Counted from the stretch's first letter, positions 1 to 10,284 are shown. The stretch: 64,000 nucleotides of DNA from JBKEDS01 sp047975545 (GCA_047975545.1 JBKEDS010000032.1:1-64000); one strand, 5' to 3'. Numbers and translations: made by a program. The notes: generated from the sequence alone by a model not told the origin.

Positions 1-1241
1 AGGAGCGCCATTTGGAGCATTTGAACAAACGCTGGATCGGGGGCTTTGTAAATTGGATGGAACGCATGGTAAAACACCATCGTATAGCCATTTACTGTAC
101 CGCATTGGTGCTTTTGGTGACCAGTATTATTGGTATTTACCAAATAAAAATTTCGGGAAGCCTAATCGAGGACATGCCCAAAAACACCGAATTTTTTAGG
201 GATATTCGTTTTTTTGAAGAAGAATTTAACGGTATTATGCCTTTGGAAATTATGATAGACACCAAGCGCAAAAAAGGCGTTATGAAATTGGCCACCCTAA
301 AGCGCATGGATGAGTTAGAAGAACTTATAAACGAAATACCCGAACTATCGAAACCCATATCCATTGTAAATCTTATTAAATACTCCAAACAAGCGTATTA
401 CAACGGCAATACCAAGTATTACCAACTGCCCACCTCGCAGGAAAGCAGCTTTATTTTATCGTATGCCAAAAATTCTACTTCGAACAACAATTTACTAAAC
501 AGTTACGTAGACAGTACCGGCCAATACGCCCGTATTACAACCTTTATGAAGGATATTGGCACCGATAAAATGGCCCGTATCGAGGAGCAGCTCCAAACCA
601 AAATAAACAAGCTTTTCCCGCCTGACAAGTATACCGTTACCATGACGGGCAAAGCCATTGTGTTTCAAAAAGGCACAACGTATTTGGTGAAAAACTTGGT
701 TATTTCGTTATCGTTGGCCATTTTGTTAATAGCCGCCTTTATGGCTTATATGTTCCGGTCGGCCCGGATGATTGTTATTTCGTTAATACCCAATATTATC
801 CCGCTGCTTATTACGGCCGGGCTAATGGGCTATTTGGGCGTACCCATAAAGCCATCGACCATATTGGTATTTAGTATTGCTTTTGGTATTTCGGTAGACG
901 ATACCATTCACTTCCTTGCAAAATACCGCCAAGAGTTGCAAGCCAATCATTGGAAAATAAAACCCTCGGTTTACGGTGCGCTTCGCGAAACGGGCGTAAG
1001 TATGTTTTATACTTCAATCGTGCTGTTTTTTGGCTTTTCGGTGTTTACCATTTCCAGCTTTGGCGGCACGGTAGCTTTGGGGGCTTTGGTATCGGCAACG
1101 CTACTATTCGCCATGCTTTCCAACTTGTTATTGCTGCCCTCATTATTATTGTCGTTGGAACGCAGTATTGCCAACAAGGAAGTGCTTCGGGAACCCGCCA
1201 TAAACATTATTCCTGAGGAGGATGGGGAGGAAGAGGAATAG
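1..1241 (+). CDS. RND/MMPL-superfamily exporter, C-terminal part (5' truncated)
   Basis: The reading frame is open at the left edge (Glu-Arg-His codons precede the first possible start), so only the last ~410 residues are visible. One membrane segment (about residues 26-46) is followed by a ~180-residue extracytoplasmic domain and then five closely packed helices between about residues 229 and 383. This is the second half of the duplicated RND fold. The helix carrying GISVDDTIHF matches the acidic TM4-like segment that relays protons in this superfamily. The tail is acidic (ends EEDGEEEE). Known relatives export lipids, hopanoids or hydrophobic compounds; the substrate here is unknown. A bidirectional hairpin terminator follows. 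Confidence 0.85.
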   Translation, partial: ERHLEHLNKRWIGGFVNWMERMVKHHRIAIYCTALVLLVTSIIGIYQIKISGSLIEDMPKNTEFFRDIRFFEEEFNGIMPLEIMIDTKRKKGVMKLATLKRMDELEELINEIPELSKPISIVNLIKYSKQAYYNGNTKYYQLPTSQESSFILSYAKNSTSNNNLLNSYVDSTGQYARITTFMKDIGTDKMARIEEQLQTKINKLFPPDKYTVTMTGKAIVFQKGTTYLVKNLVISLSLAILLIAAFMAYMFRSARMIVISLIPNIIPLLITAGLMGYLGVPIKPSTILVFSIAFGISVDDTIHFLAKYRQELQANHWKIKPSVYGALRETGVSMFYTSIVLFFGFSVFTISSFGGTVALGALVSATLLFAMLSNLLLLPSLLLSLERSIANKEVLREPAINIIPEEDGEEEE

Positions 1242-1340
1242 AGTCTTCGGTATGTTTTAATGTTTTGTGCCAGTTTTACATCAAAATAAGCTTTATTTTT
1301 TTCAAAATATTTTGATGAGAAATTGATGTAAGTACAAAAA

Positions 1341-1367
1341 AAGCCCCAAGCAAAGAGCAAGGGGCTT
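1341..1367. terminator. Bidirectional hairpin terminator
   Basis: A 7-bp stem AAGCCCC/GGGGCTT with a 13-nt loop is flanked by A-rich sequence on the left and T-rich sequence on the right. It lies between the convergent exporter gene and the thioredoxin-domain gene and can serve both. Confidence 0.75.
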
Positions 1368-1387
1368 CTTCTACTTAAAAACAGAAA

Positions 1388-3814
1388 TTATTTTACTAAA
1401 TATTTATTTAACAAAGGTGTTAAGCTTTCGGGGCTCCACAACTGGGGCGTATTCCTTGCAACTATATTGCCTTGTTTGTCGATTAATAAATAATGGGGTA
1501 TTCCTGCGATATTGAATTTTTCACATAAATAATTCCATTCGTCTTCGGATACTTTGTAATGTTCGCCTTTTATATTGGGAATCATATTTTTGTATGCCGT
1601 TTCAGGTGAAGTAGGATTTGAAATGTACACAAATACAATGTCCTTGCCCTTAAGTTCCTCTTTTAGCAATTTCATCCTTTTAATACCGCTAAGGCAGGGG
1701 CCGCACCAAGTAGCCCAAAAATCGACAAAAACAACTTTGCCTTTGTATTTTGAAATTATTTCGTCAAATATTTTGTTGGCTTCGATTTTCGGGGTTTCGT
1801 TGTACGTAAAATTGGTTTTGGTTTTGTTGGCTTCTATGGTAGCTTTTAGCTTGTTGTTTTCTATGTTTATAATTTGTGCTATTTCGGGATTTTCAATTAG
1901 CTTTTTGCCTTCTTCTATTTGCATATTTGTTAAGGGGACGTAATTTTGAGTTACATTTTCCAATACTCCTTGCAGGACCATAATGTCTGTGGTAAGGTTG
2001 TGGCCCAAATGTTTCCGGATTTTTTTTGTGGCTTGCTCTAATTGCTTGGTTTTCTTGTAAGTGGAAATCTCATTATTGTATTTGTTGTATATTGCTGCTA
2101 TTTTGTTGCTATTTTCGCTGTTAAAATTTTCAATTCGCTTTTTTTCTTCTTCGGACAGAAGGTTTTGTTGGTTGGTAAAAACTTCTTTTTCTTCGTTGGT
2201 AATGGTAGCATCGTTGAGATTATACTTGGCGATAAATTTGTCTAAAGATTCTAAACTTACCAAGCTATTTTTAGGGAATACAATTTTTCGTTCTTCTTCT
2301 GTTAGTTTTTTATATATTATGTTAATTTTTGCATAGAGGCTATTTAAAACATTGCTATACTGTTTGTTATAGCTTTCTTTCCGTTCCATGATTTCTTTGT
2401 TTTCTGACAGAAAGGTGTTAAGCTTGTCCAACAAGTTCTTTTCTTCTGTTGTTGGTATAATACCGCATGCTTTTAGTATGGCTTCCAACTCATTATCATT
2501 AACTTGCAAACTTGCCGAAATACCTTCTCTTAAAAAACCCAAAAACCTTAATCGGTTGATTACCGAACCATATGAGCTCGTGTTTAAGGCTTTTTTATTG
2601 TTTAAAATATCGGGGGTTAAAAAGGTTATGTAATTTTTATCCATTAACTTGGACAAATTACTATCTCTTGCATACATATCGTAGCTTAATATTCTTTGGT
2701 AACATCGGTAGTTTGCTTCTATGGTTAATAATTCTATGGTTTTTTTACTTATATATTGCGCTTTAGAAATTTTGTTTAACTGCGTTAATTCGGTATCTCG
2801 TATTTTAAGGCATTCTTCTTTATAGTCTTGGGGTGTTAGGGCTTTAATGTTCTCGCTTAAATCGTTGTATTTATAAATAGTACTTAGCAAACTGGGCATG
2901 CAATAGTGGTAGTCTGTATTTAGTTGTGCTAAATCGCCGCTAAAAAATGATTTTTCAGGGGTAATTAATTGCCAAGTTTGTTTGTTGGGTTCAACGTATA
3001 TCGCCCCCCTAAAATGCGGTAGTTGTACATATGCCGTTTGCAAAAAGTAACAAGGAAAGCTTACCGAAAAACTACCATCGTTATTAATAGTTATTAAATA
3101 GGAGTCTTGTTTTCCAGTAAAAATGTTATTAACATAAATTCGCCCGGTTTTAGGATAGTTTTTATTGGCTTTGTATAAGCCACCGTTTTTACCGTTATAA
3201 CCTATTTGCAGATAGTTTTCGTCCCAGTTTTTAAAATAGAACATCCAATAATCGGTGTTGTTTTTTACAACAAAGCGGTATTGCAAGGGGCTACCTTCGT
3301 TAAAGTAAACAATATCCTCGATAGTGTATGGTTTTCCTTTAAATACAATAACATCGTCGTTTAAATTAAACTCTAAGTTGTTTGTTTCATCAGTTGTAAA
3401 CCATTCTTTTTTTAGTGTGTTTGGTACATCCTGTATCGATACTTTTTTACCACCTACGGGATTTTCGTTTTTTATTAGTGTAATAGGAAGGTTGTTGCCC
3501 AAATTATACTTTAATCTGTTATTGTCCAGTATTTCAAACTTACCTTTTATGGTCTTGTTTGCCATGCTTTTGGCTTCAAACTCGTAGGTGTTGTCGTTAA
3601 CTTTTGTAATGCTTTGGTATATGTAAGCTTGATAAGAATGCTCGATAAAGTTGTTGTTTATTAGCGTGCCAAATGTTTGTTGGGTATTAGGCTCGGTATG
3701 CCATTCACCATTAATACTACCTGGTAAATTTACGGTTTGGGCAAAGGTTAAATTAATAAAAAGTAAGAAAACATTAAAAGGAATACTTGTTTTTGTTAGG
3801 AAGTGATAGTTCAT
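1388..3814 (-). CDS. Large secreted thioredoxin-domain (TlpA-like) protein
   Basis: 808 residues with an N-terminal signal peptide (hydrophobic run ending near FAQ, about residue 26). The C-terminal ~130 residues are a thioredoxin/TlpA fold: VFVDFWATWCGPC with the active-site motif WCGPC at 703-707, and the cis-proline segment AGIPHYLL. TlpA-like proteins act in the periplasm as thiol-disulfide reductases. The first ~670 residues are Lys/Asn-rich and partly coiled; I do not recognise a family in them. Bacteroidota often fuse thioredoxin domains to long N-terminal regions (DUF4369 and similar), but this one is much longer than usual. The gene is clearly A+T-richer than asnS next to it, which may mean transfer or relaxed selection. 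It appears monocistronic. Confidence 0.8.
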   Translation of the reverse strand: MNYHFLTKTSIPFNVFLLFINLTFAQTVNLPGSINGEWHTEPNTQQTFGTLINNNFIEHSYQAYIYQSITKVNDNTYEFEAKSMANKTIKGKFEILDNNRLKYNLGNNLPITLIKNENPVGGKKVSIQDVPNTLKKEWFTTDETNNLEFNLNDDVIVFKGKPYTIEDIVYFNEGSPLQYRFVVKNNTDYWMFYFKNWDENYLQIGYNGKNGGLYKANKNYPKTGRIYVNNIFTGKQDSYLITINNDGSFSVSFPCYFLQTAYVQLPHFRGAIYVEPNKQTWQLITPEKSFFSGDLAQLNTDYHYCMPSLLSTIYKYNDLSENIKALTPQDYKEECLKIRDTELTQLNKISKAQYISKKTIELLTIEANYRCYQRILSYDMYARDSNLSKLMDKNYITFLTPDILNNKKALNTSSYGSVINRLRFLGFLREGISASLQVNDNELEAILKACGIIPTTEEKNLLDKLNTFLSENKEIMERKESYNKQYSNVLNSLYAKINIIYKKLTEEERKIVFPKNSLVSLESLDKFIAKYNLNDATITNEEKEVFTNQQNLLSEEEKKRIENFNSENSNKIAAIYNKYNNEISTYKKTKQLEQATKKIRKHLGHNLTTDIMVLQGVLENVTQNYVPLTNMQIEEGKKLIENPEIAQIINIENNKLKATIEANKTKTNFTYNETPKIEANKIFDEIISKYKGKVVFVDFWATWCGPCLSGIKRMKLLKEELKGKDIVFVYISNPTSPETAYKNMIPNIKGEHYKVSEDEWNYLCEKFNIAGIPHYLLIDKQGNIVARNTPQLWSPESLTPLLNKYLVK

Positions 3815-4033
3815 TTTTTTAAAATTTACTTTTGTTAATTATCTTCTTGCAAGTTATGGCTGGACAAGTGTAAATATGGTAGATTTTTTTGTCAAAAACA
3901 GAGGGTAAATTCGTATTAATGTTACGCACGATAAATCTTAATAGATAGCTATTCATTTTTAACATCAAAAAACACCATTAAAGCCAAGTAGCTTTTTTAT
4001 CTTTACATTTCAAATTAAATTCCGATTCAAAAC

Positions 4034-5467
4034 ATGAAACCCTATACCGTTTCCGAACTCTTGTCGCAAGACTTAAAACTAACCGAAGTAAACATAAAAG
4101 GTTGGGTGCGTACCTTTCGCGCCAACCGCTTTATTGCCTTAAACGATGGGTCCACCTTAAGCAATATTCAATGCGTGGTCGATTTTGAGAAGTTTGACGA
4201 TGCCCTGCTAAAAAAAATAAATACGGGCGCCGCCATTCAGGTTATTGGCGAATTGGTAGAAAGCCAAGGCAAGGGGCAATCTGTGGAAATCCAGGTAAAA
4301 GAATTAAAAGTTTTGGGCGAATGCGACCCCGAAACTTATCCCATTCAACCCAAAAAACACTCGTTCGAGTTTTTAAGGGAAAACGCCCACCTACGTACCC
4401 GTACCAATACCTTTAGTGCCGTTATGCGGTTGCGTTCGGCACTGTCGTTCGCCATTCATAAGTATTTTAACGACAACGGTTTTTATTACGTGCATACGCC
4501 CATTATTACGGGTAGCGATGCCGAAGGCGCCGGTGAAATGTTCCGGGTTACCAGCATGGACACGCAAAACCCGCCAAGATTGGAAAACGGCAATATTGAT
4601 TATTCCAAGGATTTTTTTGGAAAAGAAACCAACCTAACCGTTTCGGGGCAATTAGAAGGCGAAACCTACGCCATGTCATTGGGCAAAATATACACTTTTG
4701 GCCCCACCTTTAGGGCCGAAAACTCAAACACATCACGACATTTGGCCGAATTTTGGATGATAGAGCCCGAAGTGGCCTTTATGGACTTGGCCGGCAATAT
4801 GGACTTGGCCGAAGATTTTATGAAATCGGTTATTAATTACGTTCTGGAACATAACACCGAAGATTTAGCGTTTTTGGACAACCGCCTTCAGGACGAGGAC
4901 AAACAAAAACCACAAGCCGAACGCAACGATATGACCTTAATTGAAAAGCTGAAATTTGTTACCGAAAACCATTTTAAACGGGTAAGCTACACCGAGGCCA
5001 TCGATATTTTGAGGGATAGTAAACCCAATAAAAAGAAAAAATTTAAATATATTATTAACCAATGGGGAGCCGATTTGCAAAGCGAACACGAACGCTATTT
5101 GGTCGAACAACATTTTAAAAGCCCCGTAATCCTGTTCGATTATCCGGCCAACATAAAAGCCTTTTATATGCGCCTAAACGACGATGGCAAAACCGTTCGT
5201 GCCATGGATATCCTGTTTCCCGGTATTGGCGAAATCGTGGGCGGTGCACAACGCGAAGAACGTTTGGATGTTTTAAAGTCAAAAATGGCCGCCATAAACA
5301 TACCCGAGGACGACCTTTGGTGGTATTTGGATTTGCGTAAGTACGGTACGGCCGTACATTCCGGATTTGGCCTTGGTTTCGAGCGCTTGGTGATGTTCGT
5401 TACCGGAATGGGCAATATTCGCGATGTAATACCTTTCCCAAGAACGCCACAGAATGCAGAATTTTAG
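4034..5467 (+). CDS. asnS: Asparaginyl-tRNA synthetase
   Basis: 477 residues, usual length for a bacterial class IIb enzyme. It charges tRNA-Asn with asparagine in the cytoplasm. An OB-fold anticodon-binding domain (about 15-105, with VNIKGWVRTFRANRFIALNDG) precedes the class II catalytic core. The motif 2 region FGPTFRAENSNTSRHLAEFW and the motif 3 arginine in GFGLGFERLVMFVTG are both present. The ATG is preceded by an A+T-rich leader without Shine-Dalgarno sequence. A weak -7 box TATCTTTA lies at 3998-4005. It is followed by the WG-repeat locus on the same strand after 65 bases. Confidence 0.97.
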   Translation: MKPYTVSELLSQDLKLTEVNIKGWVRTFRANRFIALNDGSTLSNIQCVVDFEKFDDALLKKINTGAAIQVIGELVESQGKGQSVEIQVKELKVLGECDPETYPIQPKKHSFEFLRENAHLRTRTNTFSAVMRLRSALSFAIHKYFNDNGFYYVHTPIITGSDAEGAGEMFRVTSMDTQNPPRLENGNIDYSKDFFGKETNLTVSGQLEGETYAMSLGKIYTFGPTFRAENSNTSRHLAEFWMIEPEVAFMDLAGNMDLAEDFMKSVINYVLEHNTEDLAFLDNRLQDEDKQKPQAERNDMTLIEKLKFVTENHFKRVSYTEAIDILRDSKPNKKKKFKYIINQWGADLQSEHERYLVEQHFKSPVILFDYPANIKAFYMRLNDDGKTVRAMDILFPGIGEIVGGAQREERLDVLKSKMAAINIPEDDLWWYLDLRKYGTAVHSGFGLGFERLVMFVTGMGNIRDVIPFPRTPQNAEF

Positions 5468-5532
5468 TAAAAATACTCTAAACAATTAAGTCTCAACTTA
5501 ACCCAAAATAATAATTAAAAAAGGCATAACAA

Positions 5533-7078
5533 ATGAAAACATTAAAACTAAACATTATTGGTATTTTATTCTTTTTTGGATGCATTCAATCTTTTGCTCA
5601 AAATGAAGGGGTAATAACAACCACCGAAGCAGAGGAAATAGAAATAGAATCTATCGAAATTTACGATGTAGAAGCACCCGCCAGTACAAATGTAAATATA
5701 TATAACGAAAAGAAATCTGCCGAGATTATTACCGGAGAAATCGATAATACGCTATTGGTTTTTAAAGGAGAAAACACAGACAAGTACGGGCTAAAAAATA
5801 AAAATAATACAATATTGGTTAATCCTATATTTAACTCAATTGATACTTATCAATCTAATAAAAATAGAATAGTCGCTTCTTTCAATTGGGGCGAAACAGG
5901 AGTAATGGATGATAAAGGAAACATTATTATACCTTTTGAATATAATTATATAAACAAAATTAATGATATATACAGCGAGAAAGGACGATAAAACCTTCAT
6001 GTTTGATCTTATGGGTAATAAAATAATCGATAAAGCCTACGAATCAATAGATGTTTATACTTCGAATAACTTTATAAGAGTAAAAAACAATGGTGTTTAT
6101 GGTATTTTAGATATGGAAGGAAACGAAATTTTTCCTATAGAATATGACGGTATATATTACAAAAGCTATACAAAAAACTTTAATTTAAAAAAAAACGGAA
6201 AAACACTTATTAAAGATATTAATGCTAAAAGTTTATTTGGAAGCGAATACACCGATATTATTGAAATAGACAACTCTATTTTTATAGTAGAGAAAAAAGG
6301 AAAGTATGGATTGTTAGATGGGCATAATACAGAACTAACCCCTTTTATTTTTGATGCAATTCAAAATAGTTTTGACGATGGATTAATAATTGGAGTACAA
6401 AATGGAAAAACCGGAATTTTTAATCCTATTACCGATACTTTTATTGTTAAACCTGCTTTTACTGAGATTATAAGATTAAAATCTAATGTGTATCTATTAA
6501 CTAAGGATTCCTCCAAAGAAATACTATATACTTTATCCAATAAACGAATTAATGTGTCACAATATGACGAAATAAATAAAAATTCGTATTACGATGGATT
6601 AACTGTAAAAACAAATAATTTGGAAGGTGTAATAAATATTGATACGGGAGATCTTATCGTGCCTACAAAATATAAAATTGTAGATAAAAACGAACATTAC
6701 ATAGCGGGTTATTCACCTACTATTTCTAACGCATTCGATTTGTACAATGTAAAAGGTAATCTTATTATGGCAAATGCAAGTTCAATTCAATACATTAAAG
6801 ATAACTACTATAAAATAACTGCAAATGGAAAAGTTGGGATTTATAGCGACAATTCTTTAAAATTGCCAATTGATTTTGATTTAATAAAATTTTATAAAAA
6901 CTTAAATGCCATCATAGTTGAACAAGAAGGAAAATATGGACTATTTAGTTTTAACTCAAATAAATTTTTAATTCCTTTAAATAAAAGCAGTATAGACATA
7001 AATGAAGAAAGTAATGAAATCACACATAAAGGGAAAAAATATTACATTTCATTAAATAAGCTATTTGAAGTAAATTAA
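5533..7078 (+). pseudogene. WG-repeat secreted protein gene, split by a one-base frameshift
   Basis: Two overlapping frames, 5533-5991 (152 residues with a signal peptide ending near SFAQ) and 5963-7078 (371 residues), together encode a continuous series of about eleven WG-type repeats such as KYGLLDGHN and VYGILDMEGNEIFPIEYD. The repeat register continues across the junction only if one base is dropped in the run AAAGG at 5980-5984, giving SEKDDKTFMFDLMGNK. The product would be about 514 residues and probably exported. WG repeats are beta-rich modules of unknown, probably binding, function. The DNA is far A+T-richer than asnS and rpoN on either side. It could be a true pseudogene, a sequencing error or a programmed shift. 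I favour a recent indel or an error, because the downstream half shows no other damage. Confidence 0.75.
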
Positions 7079-7086
7079 AAAAGTAT

Positions 7087-8550
7087 ATGCTCAAACAATA
7101 TTTACAACTAAAACTATCGCAAAAGCTCTCGCCGCAACAAATCCAGTTAATGAAACTGATACAGTTGCCCACGCAAGCCTTTGAGCAACGCATAAAACAG
7201 GAATTAGAGGAAAACCCGGCCTTGGAAGGCGGAAAGGACGATTACGACGATAACTTCGATGCCGAATTCGACAACTCCAACGACGACGATTTTAACGATA
7301 GCGAAAGCATCGGTAACGACGATATTAATGTAGACGAGTATTTAAGCGACGACGAAATACCCGATTACCGCACCCAAGCCAACAATTACAGTAGCGACGA
7401 CGAGGAAAAAACAATGCCCTACGCCGCCGGTACAAGTTTTACCCAGCATTTGCTTAGCCAGTTAAATACGTATAGCTTAGATGAAGAAGCATACGAAATT
7501 GCCGAGTTCCTCGTGGGCAGTATAGACGAAAGCGGTTATATACGCCGCTCGTTAACCGATATTATGGACGATTTGGCCTTTACGCAAAACGTATACACTA
7601 CCGAAGAAAAAATCGAGAGCGTTTTAAAAATAGTGCAACAACTGGACCCTTCGGGCGTAGGCGCTAGAAATTTGCAGGAGTGTTTAAGTATTCAGTTACA
7701 CCGAAAAGCAAAAACACCCGATACCGAACTGGCCATAAATATTATAGACCAAGCGTTTGAGCAATTTACCAAAAAGCATTATAAAAAACTGCTTCAAAAA
7801 TTCGATGTTAGCGAAATTCAATTAAAGGATGCCATTCATGAAATAGAACACCTTAACCCAAAGCCCGGCGGTTCGTATTCGGGCAACAACAGGATTGTAG
7901 AGCACGTCGTGCCGGACTTTGCCATTAAAATTGTAGACGGCGAACTGGAACTAACCCTTAACGGCCGCAATGCCCCCGAATTGCACGTGTCCCGTGAATA
8001 TAACGACATGATGAAGGGCTACAAGGATTCCAAGGAAAAATCGAAAGCCCAAAAAGATGCCGTAGCCTTTATAAAGCAAAAGTTGGATGCCGCCAAATGG
8101 TTTATCGAAGCCATAAAACAACGCCAGCAAACGCTTTTTGTTACCATGAGCGCCATTATGCACTACCAGAGCGAATACTTTTTAACGGGCGACGAGCGCA
8201 ACCTAAAACCCATGATATTAAAGGATATTGCCGACGAAATATCCATGGACGTATCCACTGTTTCAAGGGTTGCCAACAGTAAGTATGTCGACACGCCCTA
8301 CGGCACGAAATTAATTAAGGATTTCTTTTCGGAAGCCATGAAAAACGACCAAGGTGAAGATGTTTCAACAAGGGAAATAAAAAAAATCTTGGAAACCGTT
8401 ATAGAAGAAGAGGACAAACGAAAACCCCTAACCGACGAGCATTTGGCTTCTATTTTAAAGGATAAGGGCTACCCCATTGCACGGCGCACCGTAGCTAAAT
8501 ACCGGGAACAAATGGACTTGCCCGTAGCCCGCTTACGCAAAAAAATATAA
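7087..8550 (+). CDS. rpoN: RNA polymerase sigma-54 factor
   Basis: 487 residues, full length. Region I (1-48) is Gln/Leu-rich with LKLSQKLSPQQIQLMKLIQLP, where enhancer-binding activators act. Region II (about 50-110) is very acidic (Asp-rich). The core-binding region follows, then a helix-turn-helix with SMDVSTVSRVANSKYV for the -12 element, and the RpoN box ARRTVAKYRE (465-474) for the -24 element. Sigma-54 depends on AAA+ activators, none of which is encoded in this window. It starts only 8 bases after the WG-repeat gene, and its stop codon overlaps the next start (TAATG), so it is translationally coupled to the downstream membrane protein. Confidence 0.97.
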   Translation: MLKQYLQLKLSQKLSPQQIQLMKLIQLPTQAFEQRIKQELEENPALEGGKDDYDDNFDAEFDNSNDDDFNDSESIGNDDINVDEYLSDDEIPDYRTQANNYSSDDEEKTMPYAAGTSFTQHLLSQLNTYSLDEEAYEIAEFLVGSIDESGYIRRSLTDIMDDLAFTQNVYTTEEKIESVLKIVQQLDPSGVGARNLQECLSIQLHRKAKTPDTELAINIIDQAFEQFTKKHYKKLLQKFDVSEIQLKDAIHEIEHLNPKPGGSYSGNNRIVEHVVPDFAIKIVDGELELTLNGRNAPELHVSREYNDMMKGYKDSKEKSKAQKDAVAFIKQKLDAAKWFIEAIKQRQQTLFVTMSAIMHYQSEYFLTGDERNLKPMILKDIADEISMDVSTVSRVANSKYVDTPYGTKLIKDFFSEAMKNDQGEDVSTREIKKILETVIEEEDKRKPLTDEHLASILKDKGYPIARRTVAKYREQMDLPVARLRKKI

Positions 8551-9155
8551 TGGACAAACTGTTAAGGGGTATCTCGTTTATTTTTCATCCGTTGCTGATG
8601 CCCATTATTGGCACGCTGTTTTATTTTTGGAAATCGCCCCGCTATTTCCCCAGCCAAATGGTTTATGCCAAGTTGGTGTCGCTTTCCATTCTTACCTTAA
8701 TTTTGCCGATTCTTATCTGTTTTCTTTTAAAAACCTTGGGCAAAATAAAATCGGGTAATTTAGAAACCACTACCGAGCGCATATTGCCGCTTGGTATTTA
8801 TTGTATTGTTGTTTTTATAATTATCGAGCGAGTTGTTACGCCATCGCAAATTCCCGCCCTTTATTACTTTTTTCTTGGTATTTTAATTTCCAACCTTATT
8901 TGCCTTGTGTTGGCTCTGTTTAAATTTAAAGCCAGTATCCACATGATTGCCGTTTCGGGGCTTTTTATGTTTTTTGTCGTGTTGGGGTTTCATTTTGGTA
9001 TTAACTTAAACAATACGCTTGCCTTTACGAGTATTGTAATAGGAACTGTTGCAACATCCCGACTACATGTTAAGGCGCACACCTTCAGGGAAATAATTGT
9101 AGGCTTTTTTGTAGGGCTGTTGCCGCAGGTTTTATTGGCGTATTATTGGGTGTGA
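8550..9155 (+). CDS. PAP2-like integral membrane protein
   Basis: 201 residues with about six hydrophobic segments. The C-terminal part TSRLHVKAHTFREIIVGFFVG resembles the third conserved motif of PAP2 phosphatases (SR-x5-H-x3-acidic), but the PSGH motif is not clear, so it is either a divergent phosphatase or an inactive relative. PAP2 enzymes remove phosphate from lipids such as undecaprenyl pyrophosphate at the membrane. The ATG overlaps the rpoN stop codon by one base, indicating an operon with coupled translation. Function is inferred only from the motif and topology. Confidence 0.7.
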   Translation: MDKLLRGISFIFHPLLMPIIGTLFYFWKSPRYFPSQMVYAKLVSLSILTLILPILICFLLKTLGKIKSGNLETTTERILPLGIYCIVVFIIIERVVTPSQIPALYYFFLGILISNLICLVLALFKFKASIHMIAVSGLFMFFVVLGFHFGINLNNTLAFTSIVIGTVATSRLHVKAHTFREIIVGFFVGLLPQVLLAYYWV

Positions 9156-9475
9156 AAATTGTCCCGACACCCTTGTACAGGCTTTTTTAAAGGGGGCCTT
9201 TTAGGAGCCTTCACCCTCCCTTTTTTTTATTGAATAAAACAAACCCCGAAAAAGGCACAAAAACGGGTTTTTAGTTTCGGTTATTATGAAAGCGCAAAAG
9301 ATTTTCTTACTTACAAGATTTGTAATACAGGCACTGGAGCGATTATATTTCCATATCAAACCAGATTACGGTAGATGCCACTTGTTACGAAAGCGAGGGG
9401 CGTTACCCACAAACCAGAAGTTCTTGTGGGAGGCCGTAAACCGGCTCTATGGCCAAGTTGTTCAATATATCTAAA
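9156..9475. other. Intergenic stretch, probable terminator and eroded sequence
   Basis: About 320 bases before the strong hairpin at 9476. A G-rich/C-rich imperfect stem followed by a run of eight T at about 9189-9230 could end the rpoN transcript. The remainder can be read as an ORF of 62 codons (9286-9474), but it has unusual composition, no recognisable domain and broken-looking frames. I read it as eroded or non-coding sequence. Confidence 0.4.
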
Positions 9476-9511
9476 AAAGCGTTGGGATTTTGAGTAAAAT
9501 CCCAACGCTTT
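9476..9511. terminator. Bidirectional hairpin terminator after sdhB
   Basis: A perfect 16-bp stem (AAAGCGTTGGGATTTT and its complement) closes a 4-base loop GAGT. A-rich and T-rich ends make it usable in both directions. It lies 30 bases beyond the sdhB stop codon on the minus strand. Confidence 0.9.
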
Positions 9512-9540
9512 CTTTTATGAAAAATCTATTAAAATTGATA

Positions 9541-10284
9541 CTACAAAAACTCTGCCTTTAAAAACTCACGGTTCATTCGGGCAATGTTTTCCAACGAAAT
9601 GCCTTTAGGGCATTCTACCTCGCATGCTCCGGTATTGGTGCAATTTCCAAAACCTTCCAAATCCATTTGCGCCACCATATTTTTAACACGGTCGGCAGCC
9701 TCTACTTGGCCTTGCGGCAACAGGGCAAACTGACTTACCTTGGCACCCACGAACAACATAGCCGACGAGTTTTTACAAGTGGCCACGCAAGCCCCGCAAC
9801 CAATACAAGTAGCGGCATCCATAGCCTCATCGGCAGCATGCTTGGAAATGGGAATGCTATTGGCGTCCTGGGTATTACCCGAGGTGTTTACCGATATATA
9901 ACCGCCCGCCTGCTGTATGCGCTCAAAGGCGGTTCTATCGACAACCAAATCCTTAATTACAGGGAAGGCAGCTGCTCGCCAAGGCTCAATGGTAATGGTA
10001 TCGCCATCCTTAAACATGCGCATATGTAGTTGGCAGGTTGTAATGCCCCTGTCCGGGCCGTGCGCTTCGCCATTAATGTAAAGCGAGCACATACCGCAAA
10101 TACCCTCGCGGCAATCGTGGTCGAAAGCTACGGGTTCTTCGCCTTTATCTACCAATTGTTCGTTTAGCACGTCCATCATTTCCAAAAACGACATGTGTTC
10201 CGAAATATCGGTAACTTTATAATCGACCATCTGACCCTTTGTTTTCGAGTCTTTTTGTCGCCAGATTTTAAGTGTTAGATTCAT
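9541..10284 (-). CDS. sdhB: Succinate dehydrogenase / fumarate reductase iron-sulfur subunit
   Basis: 247 residues. It carries electrons from the flavoprotein SdhA to the membrane quinone site of complex II. The N-terminal plant-type ferredoxin domain holds the [2Fe-2S] ligands Cys58, Cys63, Cys66 and Cys84 (CREGICGMC...C). The C-terminal domain has CIGCGACVATC and CTNTGACEVECPKG, which bind the [4Fe-4S] and [3Fe-4S] clusters. It is the last gene of sdhCAB. An 89-base gap with a 7-bp-periodic palindrome separates it from sdhA. Confidence 0.97.
   Translation of the reverse strand: MNLTLKIWRQKDSKTKGQMVDYKVTDISEHMSFLEMMDVLNEQLVDKGEEPVAFDHDCREGICGMCSLYINGEAHGPDRGITTCQLHMRMFKDGDTITIEPWRAAAFPVIKDLVVDRTAFERIQQAGGYISVNTSGNTQDANSIPISKHAADEAMDAATCIGCGACVATCKNSSAMLFVGAKVSQFALLPQGQVEAADRVKNMVAQMDLEGFGNCTNTGACEVECPKGISLENIARMNREFLKAEFL

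Noticed and set aside
5963..5991. Programmed frameshift in the WG-repeat gene
   Set aside because: The site AAAGG lacks a heptameric slippery sequence and a following stem, so an indel or error is simpler.
9286..9474. 62-codon plus-strand ORF
   Set aside because: No domain, no promoter, and it runs into the sdhB terminator hairpin; kept as part of the intergenic entry.
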